Source of the DNA: Pseudomonadota bacterium
Lineage (GTDB): Bacteria > Pseudomonadota > Gammaproteobacteria > Burkholderiales > Ferrovaceae
Length of the DNA: 16,282 nucleotides
NCBI GenBank assembly: GCA_021804705.1
Contig: JAJZHC010000012.1
Span: 1 to 16,282, forward strand
Direction of reading: 5' to 3'
This document shows positions 7,705-14,426 of the stretch, piece after piece. The notes under the pieces were generated by a model. It worked only from the letters and a program-made list of their open reading frames with translations, searched no databases and was not told the origin of the DNA. The translations under genes and the position numbers were made by a program. The number at the start of each line of letters is the position of its first letter. Within the stretch, counting starts at the first letter, position 1.

Positions 7705-8757
7705 TCAGTGCGCAGCCGTCAGGGCGGCCTGGGCATCGGGCGCCACTTTTTCGTTGGCATCAAGCCCGCTCAACACCTCCACCTGATCGTTGATGACCCT
7801 CCCCAGGCGCACCTGGCGCAGCAATGGGCGCCCCTGTGCATCCAGCACATAGAGGCCCGTCATTTCGGCACGGCGCACCACGGCAGAGAGCGGAACCATG
7901 AGCGGGCCTGCCGTTTTTTCAACCCCGGGCAGCCAGACGCGCGCAAAAGTGCCGGGCGCAACACCGGGGGTGGCTGCAGGCAAACCCAGACGCACCTGCA
8001 TGGTATGCGTAGCAGGATCCACGGTGGGCAGCACCTTGAGATAGGACGGCGTCACCCACTGGCGTTCAGCGGTCTGCCCGGGCAACTCCACCTTCACGGC
8101 AGCAGCCGTCCAGCCTGCCTGGATGGACCCTTGAGGAACTGCGGCAGTTACCCGCAGGCCGGCAGGGTCATAGAGCATCAGGAGTGGTCGCCCCGGCATG
8201 GCCATGTCACCCAACATGACAGGTACCTCGGCCACCACCCCTGCATAAGGCGCACGCAAGGTGTAGTAACCCGCCTGGGTGTGCGCTGCAGCCGCCTGGG
8301 CCAACTGGGCATTGGTTTCGGCCTCGGTGGCCTTGAAACGGGCTTCGGCCCGTTCCAGCGCCGCCTGGCTGATATAGTCCTGGGCAAACAACTGTTTTTG
8401 CCGTTCGTAATCCTTGCTGGCCACGGCCAGTGCAGCGCGGGCCGATTGTACCTGCGCTTCGCTCACGGCTGCGGACTGGTTGGCGGCCCGGGCATCCATG
8501 CGCAGCAGGCTCTGCCCAGCCTGGACGCGATCACCCGCCTTGACGGAAATCTCGACCACGGCGCCAGACACCTGTGCCGCCATGACGGTTTGACGCTCGG
8601 CCTCGACCACGGCATCAAAGCTGGCCAACTGGCTTGATGGAGGTGTTGTGCCAGTTGCCGGGGCCGCTCCCGCAGCCAGGGCAGAGTGCGTGGCAATGCT
8701 CCATGCCAGCGCAATGCCGAAAATAGGGTTCAAGGGCCAAATCTGTCTGGATTTCAT
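7705..8757 (-). CDS. RND periplasmic adaptor (membrane fusion protein)
   Basis: Periplasmic adaptor linking RND permease and TolC. The 350 residues start with a Sec-type signal peptide (hydrophobic IFGIALAWSIA, likely cut near ALAAG) without a lipobox Cys, so it is probably a soluble or peripherally bound adaptor. The lipoyl/barrel-sandwich half-motif VSGAVVEISVKAGDRVQAGQ lies near residues 65-85. An Ala/Gln-rich alpha-hairpin (about 98-160) follows, then the returning half YYTLRAPYAGVVAEVPVMLGD, then beta-barrel and membrane-proximal domains. The frame is open to an ATG at 8769, but GGAGA lies 6 bases before the ATG at 8757, so 8757 is preferred. It is the first gene of the operon transcribed away from the ArsR-type regulator, so the pump genes lie closest to the promoter. 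Confidence 0.93.
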   Translation of the reverse strand: MKSRQIWPLNPIFGIALAWSIATHSALAAGAAPATGTTPPSSQLASFDAVVEAERQTVMAAQVSGAVVEISVKAGDRVQAGQSLLRMDARAANQSAAVSEAQVQSARAALAVASKDYERQKQLFAQDYISQAALERAEARFKATEAETNAQLAQAAAAHTQAGYYTLRAPYAGVVAEVPVMLGDMAMPGRPLLMLYDPAGLRVTAAVPQGSIQAGWTAAAVKVELPGQTAERQWVTPSYLKVLPTVDPATHTMQVRLGLPAATPGVAPGTFARVWLPGVEKTAGPLMVPLSAVVRRAEMTGLYVLDAQGRPLLRQVRLGRVINDQVEVLSGLDANEKVAPDAQAALTAAH

Positions 8758-8763
8758 TCCATT

Positions 8764-8767
8764 CTCC
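8764..8767 (-). promoter_or_regulatory. Shine-Dalgarno deciding the adaptor start
   Basis: GGAG on the minus strand lies 6 bases upstream of the ATG at 8757 and inside the reading frame that would begin at 8769. No comparable site precedes 8769, so the shorter protein is favoured. Confidence 0.6.
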
Positions 8768-8793
8768 ATGGGTTCCGGACTTCAGTAGGGCCG

Positions 8794-8818
8794 ATATTAG
8801 GACTCCTCACGCTAATAT
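8794..8818. promoter_or_regulatory. Inverted repeat 1, possible regulator operator
   Basis: ATATTAG and CTAATAT form perfect 7-base arms around an 11-base spacer. The outer arm overlaps a candidate -10 for the leftward operon. ArsR-family repressors bind AT-rich dyads near promoters, so an operator role is plausible but untested. Confidence 0.5.
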
Positions 8819-8835
8819 AACCCCGGTCCGTTACG

Positions 8836-8863
8836 AATTTGCATCTATACATTTTAGCAAATT
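8836..8863. promoter_or_regulatory. Inverted repeat 2, possible regulator operator
   Basis: AATTTGC and GCAAATT form perfect 7-base arms with a 14-base spacer in the middle of the divergent region. A short palindrome ACATTATGT follows directly at 8864-8872. Either could be a second operator or serve the regulator's own promoter. Confidence 0.45.
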
Positions 8864-8930
8864 ACATTATGTGTATTTATATATTGTTTTGTGGTATAGT
8901 GTCAACTGGTTTCTTGATGAACCGGATGCC

Positions 8931-9263
8931 ATGAAGTCACCGTCAACAGGAAAAAAGCTGGATTTTGATGCGATGCATGCCTCGGCAGATCGCGCCTGCG
9001 GCCTGCTCAAGGTTCTGGCCAACCCGGACCGCCTGGTCCTGTTGTGCCGGCTTGCCGGAGGCGAAGCCTGCGTCAGCGACCTGGAATCCTCGCTGGATAT
9101 CCGTCAGCCTACGCTCTCCCAACAACTGGGGGTGCTGCGCGAGGAAGGGTTGGTCAACACGCGCCGGGAAGGCAAGCATATCTATTACAGCATTGCCAGT
9201 CCCGAATCCATCGCCATCATCAACGCGTTGCAGGAACAGTTCTGCAGTCCGCCCAAGAAGTAG
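8931..9263 (+). CDS. ArsR-family repressor of the SqrR/BigR/YgaV (persulfide-sensing) type
   Basis: A 110-residue winged-helix repressor. The recognition region QPTLSQQLGVLREEGL (59-74) and wing TRREGKHIYYSI (77-88) closely resemble BigR of Xylella and related regulators. Cys39 (in LLCRL) and Cys105 (in EQFCSPP) are 66 residues apart, the same spacing as Cys41/Cys107 of SqrR and Cys42/Cys108 of BigR. In those proteins the pair forms a di- or polysulfide bridge on contact with reactive sulfur and DNA is released. Cys23 and Cys47 are additional. No arsenic-type CxC metal site is seen. The frame extends back to 8871, but that extension runs through the promoter region and is not family-like, so the start is placed at 8931. 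Divergence from the pump-SQR-cyd operon makes it the likely sulfide-responsive repressor of that operon. Confidence 0.93.
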   Translation: MKSPSTGKKLDFDAMHASADRACGLLKVLANPDRLVLLCRLAGGEACVSDLESSLDIRQPTLSQQLGVLREEGLVNTRREGKHIYYSIASPESIAIINALQEQFCSPPKK

Positions 9264-9266
9264 GCC

Positions 9267-10037
9267 TCAGCCTGCCGGCTGCGATTCGGGAACAAACCAC
9301 TTGAGCGTTTGATGCAGCGTGACCACCCCGCCCACGATGATCAGGGTGGGCGCCTGCAGTCGGGCTTGCCGCGCCAGTTCGGGCAGGGTTGCCAGCGTTC
9401 CGGTGACCACGCGTTGATGCTGCGTGGTGCCTTGCTGCACAATGGCCGCTGGCGTTTCTGCCCTGAGACCATGGGCCACCAGTTCGCGGCAGAGCATGTC
9501 GAGCCCCTGCAACCCCATGTAGACCACCACGGTCTGTCCGGCCCTGGCCAGAAGATTCCAGTCCAGATCCATGCTGCCATCCTTGAGATGGCCGGTGACG
9601 AATACGCAGCGTTGTGCGTGGTCGCGGTGAGTTAGCGGAATGCCGGCATAGGCGGCCACACCGGAGGCGGCCGTAATGCCAGGCACCACCTGAAATCGAA
9701 TGTGGTGGCGCGCCAGTTTTTCGATTTCCTCGCCGCCGCGTCCGAAAATGAACGGATCGCCCCCCTTCAGGCGAAGCACCCGATGCCCCTCCTGGGCCAG
9801 GCGCACCAGCAGATCATTGATCTGTTCCTGCGGCAACGTGTGATTACCCCGGCGCTTGCCCACAAAGATCTGCTGTGTTCCCTCCGGAATCAGCGCCAGA
9901 ATGGGTTTGGACACCAGATTGTCATAGAGCACCACATCGGCCTGCTGTATCAGGCGCAGGGCGCGCAGGGTGAGCAGGTCGGGATCGCCAGGACCGGCCC
10001 CCACCAGATAGACTTCGCCGGTCTTGGAGGTTTGCAT
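9267..10037 (-). CDS. cobA: Uroporphyrinogen-III C-methyltransferase (SUMT)
   Basis: Uses S-adenosylmethionine to methylate uroporphyrinogen III twice to precorrin-2, the branch point to sirohaem and cobalamin. The 256 residues hold the family motifs VYLVGAGPGDPDLLTLRA (9-26), GGDPFIFGRGGEE (92-104) and VVPGITAASGVAAYAGIPLT (117-136), and end in the usual TLIIVGGVV region. It is a stand-alone SUMT, not fused to the CysG oxidase/ferrochelatase domain, so another enzyme must finish sirohaem. It starts 2 bases after the TrpD2-like gene and follows dsrN, so it most likely supplies sirohaem for the dissimilatory sulfite reductase. Its end is only 3 bases from the end of the convergent repressor gene, and no clear terminator is visible between them. 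Confidence 0.95.
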   Translation of the reverse strand: MQTSKTGEVYLVGAGPGDPDLLTLRALRLIQQADVVLYDNLVSKPILALIPEGTQQIFVGKRRGNHTLPQEQINDLLVRLAQEGHRVLRLKGGDPFIFGRGGEEIEKLARHHIRFQVVPGITAASGVAAYAGIPLTHRDHAQRCVFVTGHLKDGSMDLDWNLLARAGQTVVVYMGLQGLDMLCRELVAHGLRAETPAAIVQQGTTQHQRVVTGTLATLPELARQARLQAPTLIIVGGVVTLHQTLKWFVPESQPAG

Positions 10038-10039
10038 GT

Positions 10040-11038
10040 TCAGTAGGCAATGCTTTCAAGAAAATGTCGATTGCGGATGTGCCAAAGATGCGCCGCCTGC
10101 AGCATGGCCTGTTCGGGATCGGCCGCGCGCCCCAGGGCGGTCAGGGCAATGGCTGCAGTGCCGATCACGGCGGCCGTGCCGTATTCATCTGCTTCCTCAT
10201 CGCGCCAGAGGCGCCGCATCCGGCTGCAATCCAGCGTCTCGTCGCGCAGATGGCGCTGCCCGAACAGGGCGGGCCACACCTGGTTTTGCTTTTGCCCTTC
10301 ACGCCATAGCCTGACGTTGCAGTCCGCATCCGGATTGCGTTCAGGTTCTCCCCCCTCCCCCTTGAATACGGCAAGCCCCGGATCGCCCAGCAATGCGGCG
10401 GCCTCCTGGTGCCTGTCGTCGTAGCCCGGGTGAAAGATGCCGATGATGGAGGTCTGCGCGGCAAAGGGATTGAGCATGCGCACCAGGGTATGCACCGGCG
10501 AGCGCAGTCCCAGAACGGATTTGAGATCGAGCATGCCCTGCAGTACGGGACTGACGGCCTCCAGTGGCAGAAAGGCAAAGTGATGTCGTTCCAGCTGCTG
10601 CGCGGCTTCTGCAGGCGATCGGGCAGGCGCCAGCCCCAGCGCAGCAAGGGCCTGGGGCACGAAGACGCGGCCGGCCGTCCCGCCGCCCACGCCATGCATC
10701 AACACCCGGCTGCCGTGACTGGCCAGCAACAGGGCTGCCAGCAGGTGCCAGGGCAACTGGCGCCGCTTGCCGGCGTAACTGGCCCAATCCAGATCCACCG
10801 TCACCAGGCTGGACGGCCTGGGAAGTGACGCACGGGCAGCCGCAACGAAGCCCGCCAGCTCGGCTGCGGTTTCTTCCTTGACGCGCATCAGCATCAAAAA
10901 AGCGCCCAGTTGCACCGGCTCCACGGCACCCGAAAGAATCAGGGCCATGGCCTCACGCGCCTCTTCATGCGTCAGATCGCGTGCGCCGCGCCGACCCTTG
11001 CCCAGAATCTGGACATATGATGCAAAAGAATGTTCCAT
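10040..11038 (-). CDS. TrpD2/YbiB-like protein (anthranilate phosphoribosyltransferase fold)
   Basis: A 332-residue protein with the fold of anthranilate phosphoribosyltransferase. The N-terminal helical part carries GKGRRGARDLTHEEAREAM (13-31), and the later part carries RVLMHGVGGGTAGRVF (111-126) and PVHTLVRMLNPFA. It lacks the usual TrpD GTGGD-type glycine loop and resembles E. coli YbiB (TrpD2), which binds nucleic acid and is not a tryptophan enzyme. The frame runs back to 11221, but that extension overlaps dsrN and is low-complexity. The ATG at 11038, 4 bases after the dsrN stop, gives a family-like N-terminus. It lies between dsrN and cobA in one apparent transcript. A link to sirohaem or Dsr maturation is only suggested by position. 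Confidence 0.88.
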   Translation of the reverse strand: MEHSFASYVQILGKGRRGARDLTHEEAREAMALILSGAVEPVQLGAFLMLMRVKEETAAELAGFVAAARASLPRPSSLVTVDLDWASYAGKRRQLPWHLLAALLLASHGSRVLMHGVGGGTAGRVFVPQALAALGLAPARSPAEAAQQLERHHFAFLPLEAVSPVLQGMLDLKSVLGLRSPVHTLVRMLNPFAAQTSIIGIFHPGYDDRHQEAAALLGDPGLAVFKGEGGEPERNPDADCNVRLWREGQKQNQVWPALFGQRHLRDETLDCSRMRRLWRDEEADEYGTAAVIGTAAIALTALGRAADPEQAMLQAAHLWHIRNRHFLESIAY

Positions 11039-11042
11039 CACG

Positions 11043-12488
11043 TCATTGTAGCGCGCCGAGTGTTTCCTGCAGTGCGCCGGTTTTATGCTGCCGGTGCTGG
11101 CGCACGAAGGCAACGAAACGCGTGGCCCAATAACACGAGCCGATGGTGCGCAGGTGGGTATAGGAGGCGAGGAGGTTGTTGACCAGAATGCCATCATGGC
11201 GACCGTCAATGCCGTGGCCACGCTTCACTTCGAAGGCAAATTGCGCGTCGGCCGGCAGATTGTCAAGGCTGGAGTAATGAAATTCGTGTGCCCTTATTTC
11301 CTGAGCTGGCGAACGGGGGCGCGGCCAGGGGTGCCCCATGCGTTCGCAGAGGTGCACATAACCTCGCCCCACGGGTCGTTCATTCATCACCACATCACCA
11401 GGAATGGCGCCCACCATCGGGTAAGCATGGCCTGCGACGGTCAATGTGCGCGACAAATACATCAAACCGCCGCATTCGGCGTAGGCCGGCAGCCCCGCAG
11501 CCAGCGCGCGGCGCAGGGCTTCGCGCAGCGCTGCATTGGCCGCAAGCTGCGGCGCAAACATCTCGGGAAAACCGCCGCCGATGTAGAGGCCATCCACCTC
11601 GGGCAGCCTGGCGTCGGCGAGGGTGTCAAAAGGTACCAACGTGGCCCCGGCCGCCTCCAGGGCATCGAGATCGTCGGCATAATAAAAGCCGAAGGCGCGA
11701 TCGCGCGCGATGGCGATGCGCACCGGGGTAGGGGCAGCAACATTAAAGGTAACATTGGGGACAGACCCCATTTCGGGGTCTGTCCCCAATGTTACCTTTA
11801 ATGTTGCTGGCCCCCCAGTCAACTCCAGCAACCGCTCCAGGTCCACCTGGGAAGCCATGCGCAGCCCCATGGCCGCGATCATGGCGGCTGATTCCACTGC
11901 TTCGTTTCCGGGGATCAGCCCCAGATGGCGTTCCTGCACGAACAGACCTGGATCATGATGCACCGCGCCTAACACCGGTACATCGGTGTAGTGCTCCACC
12001 ACAGCGCGCAACTTCGACTCGTGTCGGCTGCCACCCAACTGGTTGAGGATGACCCCGGCGATGCGAATGTCGCGGTCGAAAGCCTGGTATCCCAGAATGA
12101 GGGGCGCAATGCCGCGCGTCATGCCGCGGGCATCGATCACCAGCACCACGGGCAGCCCGAGCAGCTTGGCAAGGGCCGCATTGCTGTTGCTGCCGTCCAG
12201 CGCCAGGCCATCATAGAGCCCCTTGTTGCCTTCCACCAGGCTGACATCCATGCCTGATCCATGGCGCTCGAAGATGTCTTCAATCTCGTCGGCGCGCATG
12301 AGGTAGAGGTCCAGATTTCGGCAAGCGTGACCGCTGGCTTGCGACAGCCAGAGGGGATCGATGTAGTCCGGCCCCTTCTTGAAGGGTTGAACGGCCAGGC
12401 CGCGGTCCCGGAATGCCGCGCACAGGCCGACACTGATGGTGGTCTTGCCGGAAGATTTATGGGCGGCCGAAACCAGCATGCGGTGCAT
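11043..12488 (-). CDS. dsrN: Sirohaem amidase DsrN (CbiA/CobB-type glutamine amidotransferase)
   Basis: ATP- and glutamine-dependent amidation enzyme of the cobyrinic acid a,c-diamide synthase family. In dsr operons DsrN is held to convert sirohaem to sirohaem amide for DsrAB. The N-terminal ATP-binding domain has the modified P-loop SSGKTT (12-17) and FKKGPDYIDP (36-45). The C-terminal glutaminase domain has the nucleophile Cys339 in YAECGG and AHEFHYSS (400-407). Length is 481, slightly long. Residues about 228-251 in the inter-domain linker are translated from a 75-base perfect palindrome (11735-11809) that keeps the frame open. Start at 12488, 4 bases after dsrP, with GGAGGG upstream. The dsrP-side context favours DsrN over cobalamin CobB/CbiA. 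Confidence 0.9.
   Translation of the reverse strand: MHRMLVSAAHKSSGKTTISVGLCAAFRDRGLAVQPFKKGPDYIDPLWLSQASGHACRNLDLYLMRADEIEDIFERHGSGMDVSLVEGNKGLYDGLALDGSNSNAALAKLLGLPVVLVIDARGMTRGIAPLILGYQAFDRDIRIAGVILNQLGGSRHESKLRAVVEHYTDVPVLGAVHHDPGLFVQERHLGLIPGNEAVESAAMIAAMGLRMASQVDLERLLELTGGPATLKVTLGTDPEMGSVPNVTFNVAAPTPVRIAIARDRAFGFYYADDLDALEAAGATLVPFDTLADARLPEVDGLYIGGGFPEMFAPQLAANAALREALRRALAAGLPAYAECGGLMYLSRTLTVAGHAYPMVGAIPGDVVMNERPVGRGYVHLCERMGHPWPRPRSPAQEIRAHEFHYSSLDNLPADAQFAFEVKRGHGIDGRHDGILVNNLLASYTHLRTIGSCYWATRFVAFVRQHRQHKTGALQETLGALQ
11735..11809. repeat. REP-like 75-base perfect hairpin inside dsrN
   Basis: Two 35-base arms (11735-11769 and 11775-11809) are exact reverse complements around a 5-base loop (ATTTC). 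The inner part contains GGGGACAGACCCC-type sequence and the outer part CATTAAAGGTAACATT. Palindromes with this kind of core are commonly seen as dispersed REP elements mobilised by RAYT (IS200-like tyrosine) transposases; that assignment is from memory of the type and not from a search. The element is exactly 25 codons long and has no stop in the dsrN frame. It lies mid-gene and has no T-run, so it is not an intrinsic terminator. Confidence 0.85.
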
Positions 12489-12492
12489 CAGC

Positions 12493-13683
12493 TCAGTTAC
12501 CCTCCATGAGTTGACGCGGGTCGTCGTGGGGCAGAAAATTGAGGATGCGCACCCCCACCGTGACGATCACGAAGGCCACACCGAGGCCTCCTGCCCCAAG
12601 GGCCCACTCAAACACGGTGGGCGCATAGCTGGCCAGCTGTCCGTCGCCAAAACTGCTGTGCACGGTGTACCCCGGAACGATGAGCAGCGGAAATGCCTGC
12701 CCGCCGATGATGAACACATAGAGCAGTGAGAAGGCCCCTAGCAGCACCAGCAGGGAGGCCAGCAGGACGCAGCGTGCCTGCCCCAGCCCGGGCATGAAAA
12801 TCAGCAACAGCGGCACGATACTTCCCAAGACCACATAGCCTCCCCAGAACAGGCCGGTATAAAAGCCACCCTGCGTGAGGATGAAGCGCTCGAAGGCCAC
12901 CTGGCGGGAGAAGTACAGGTTGGTGAGATGATAAGTGGCCACAAGATACAGCACCGAAACCACGAAGAGGCCCAGCAGGTTTTTAAGGCGCTTCTGGATG
13001 GCAGGATTGAGCTGCAACTCGTTCCAGCTGAACATGGCGAACTGCACAATCAGGAAAATGGCGAGCCCCCAGGTAAAGGACATGATGATGAACAGCGGTG
13101 GCAGCAGGGCGGAGGCATACGCCTGGCGTGCCACCAGAAAGGCAAAGATGAGTCCGGTGCCGGTGGTGAGAATGATGCGCCAGACAAACACCAGCAAACC
13201 TGCCGGTTTGGACCAGCCCCCCATGGTGCGATCCATGAGCGTCCACAGGTAGAGCCCCACCGTGGCAAACAGCCCCGAATAGAGCAGGACGTTCCAGGCA
13301 AACACCGAGGTGGGATTGTAGTTCGTGATGGCCACGATGACGCGGTCTGGGCGCCCCAGATCCAGCATCAGCACCATCAATCCGCCGGCGAGCAGCGCCA
13401 GCGACAGCAGTCCCGCCAGGGGCGCGCGCGCCTTGTACACATGGCGCCCGAACACGGAACCTACGGAGGCCACGTTGAGCACCCCCGACGCCGAAACGAT
13501 CATGAAAATGGCAAAAACATGGGGCAATCCCCACACTACCTGGTTGTTCATGCCACTGATGATGTGACCGTGCGCCTCCATCTGCTGGGCGGCCACGAGC
13601 CCAGCCAGCACCACCGCCAACCCGAAGGCGAGCAACAGGTAAAAGTAGCGGATTTCGATCTGTGCGAAGGTTCTATGGTGCAT
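12493..13683 (-). CDS. dsrP: DsrP, NrfD/PsrC-family membrane quinone subunit of DsrMKJOP
   Basis: A 396-residue integral membrane protein with about ten hydrophobic segments, of the NrfD/PsrC polysulfide-reductase membrane-anchor family. Family proteins exchange electrons between the quinone pool and a periplasmic iron-sulfur subunit. Here that partner would be DsrO, encoded directly upstream, with DsrJ. Seen in sequence are YFYLLLAFGLAVVLAGLVAA at the N-terminus (first TM), MLDLGRPDR in the loop after TM3, and the C-terminal PHDDPRQL tail. The start at 13683 is 5 bases after the DsrO stop, with a weak ribosome site (GGGAA), so coupled translation is likely. Gene order L-J-O-P-N matches the dsr clusters of sulfur oxidisers and separates it from other NrfD proteins. 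Confidence 0.93.
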   Translation of the reverse strand: MHHRTFAQIEIRYFYLLLAFGLAVVLAGLVAAQQMEAHGHIISGMNNQVVWGLPHVFAIFMIVSASGVLNVASVGSVFGRHVYKARAPLAGLLSLALLAGGLMVLMLDLGRPDRVIVAITNYNPTSVFAWNVLLYSGLFATVGLYLWTLMDRTMGGWSKPAGLLVFVWRIILTTGTGLIFAFLVARQAYASALLPPLFIIMSFTWGLAIFLIVQFAMFSWNELQLNPAIQKRLKNLLGLFVVSVLYLVATYHLTNLYFSRQVAFERFILTQGGFYTGLFWGGYVVLGSIVPLLLIFMPGLGQARCVLLASLLVLLGAFSLLYVFIIGGQAFPLLIVPGYTVHSSFGDGQLASYAPTVFEWALGAGGLGVAFVIVTVGVRILNFLPHDDPRQLMEGN

Positions 13684-13688
13684 GGCGG

Positions 13689-14426
13689 CTAGATTCCCAC
13701 AAAGGAAATGCCTGGATCGAGATTAAGGTCGGCGCGCAGCTTCACCGAAGCCACGCTGCGAATGCGTTGCGCGATGGCGCTTTTCGGATCGTTGAGATTG
13801 CCGAACAGGATGGCCTGGTGCCCTTCCCTGGCACAAGCTTCCACACAAGCCGGGGCCACGCCCTGATCCACGCGGTGCACGCAAAGCGTGCAGCTCTCCA
13901 CGGTGCCCTGCCCGCGCGGCGTGGCGCCAGAGTGATCCGTCACCGGCTCGTGCACGAAGGAGCGCGCCTTGTAGGGGCAGGCCATCATGCAATAGCGGCA
14001 ACCGATGCAACGATGCTTGTCCACCAGCACGATGCCATCTGCCCGTTTGAAGGAAGCGCCCGTGGGACATACATCGACGCAGGGAGGCTCGGCACAATGC
14101 TGGCACATCATGGGCATGGAAATCTTGCGCCCCGTGTCCTCCTGCTGCAGCTCAAGCTTTCTGATCCACTGGGAATCGGTGGGCAAGGTGCGCCCGCTCA
14201 GGCCGTTTTCCTTGTTGCAGGCGCTGACACAGGCATCGCAGCCACTCTCGCACTGGGTGGTGTCAATCAGCATGCCCCAGCGCACGGCGGGGTTGGCGGC
14301 CTCACCCGGCGGGCGCGCGCGCGCGAAGTCATAGAGCATGAGACCCGGCGCAATACTCACCGCAGCCGTCAGGGCAGCGCCGCGCGAGAGGAACTGACGT
14401 CGTTGTTGGTCGTGGTTGCAGCTCAT
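13689..14426 (-). CDS. dsrO: DsrO, periplasmic multi-cluster ferredoxin subunit of DsrMKJOP
   Basis: Iron-sulfur electron carrier on the outer face of the membrane. From the start chosen it has 245 residues and opens with a Tat signal (RRQFLSRG at 9-16, then a hydrophobic stretch AALTAAVSIAPGL). Four cysteine groups follow: CESGCDACVSAC, CQHCAEPPCVDVC, CIGCRYCMMAC, and CTLC with a later CVEAC. These sixteen cysteines should bind four [4Fe-4S]-type clusters. The frame is open to 14474, but the ATG at 14426 overlaps the dsrJ stop (ATGA) and puts the twin-arginine motif at a normal distance. It pairs with DsrP (membrane) and DsrJ (cytochrome). Confidence 0.93.
   Translation of the reverse strand: MSCNHDQQRRQFLSRGAALTAAVSIAPGLMLYDFARARPPGEAANPAVRWGMLIDTTQCESGCDACVSACNKENGLSGRTLPTDSQWIRKLELQQEDTGRKISMPMMCQHCAEPPCVDVCPTGASFKRADGIVLVDKHRCIGCRYCMMACPYKARSFVHEPVTDHSGATPRGQGTVESCTLCVHRVDQGVAPACVEACAREGHQAILFGNLNDPKSAIAQRIRSVASVKLRADLNLDPGISFVGI

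Larger units (their letters stand above)
8770..8930. promoter_or_regulatory. Divergent promoter/operator region
   Basis: About 160 AT-rich bases separate the leftward pump-SQR-cyd operon from the rightward ArsR-type regulator gene. This is the only sizeable non-coding stretch in the window. TATAGT at 8895-8900 is a plausible -10 element for the regulator, although no good -35 is seen 17 bases before it. A TATATT on the minus strand (8814-8819) is a weak candidate for the leftward promoter and overlaps the first inverted repeat. Several inverted repeats listed separately make this the likely site of repression by the neighbouring regulator. Promoter positions are inference only. Confidence 0.65.

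Noticed and set aside
8871..8930. N-terminal extension of the ArsR-type regulator to an ATG at 8871
   Set aside because: The added residues are not family-like and come from the AT-rich promoter region. The start at 8931 gives the normal length and cysteine numbering.
9268..9281. CAGCC-TGCC-GGCTG hairpin as a terminator for cobA
   Set aside because: The stem is only 5 bases, overlaps the cobA stop, and has no following T-run on either strand.
11039..11221. N-terminal extension of the TrpD2-like protein to 11221
   Set aside because: It overlaps the end of dsrN and reads as low-complexity sequence; family similarity begins right after the ATG at 11038.
11735..11809. The dsrN palindrome as an intrinsic terminator or as a disrupting insertion
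   Set aside because: It has no T-run, lies inside an uninterrupted frame, and both catalytic domains continue intact on either side.
9267..12488. Reading cobA and the CbiA-like gene as part of a cobalamin pathway
   Set aside because: No other cobalamin genes are present, and the CbiA-like gene follows dsrLJOP exactly where dsrN belongs; sirohaem amide synthesis explains both genes.
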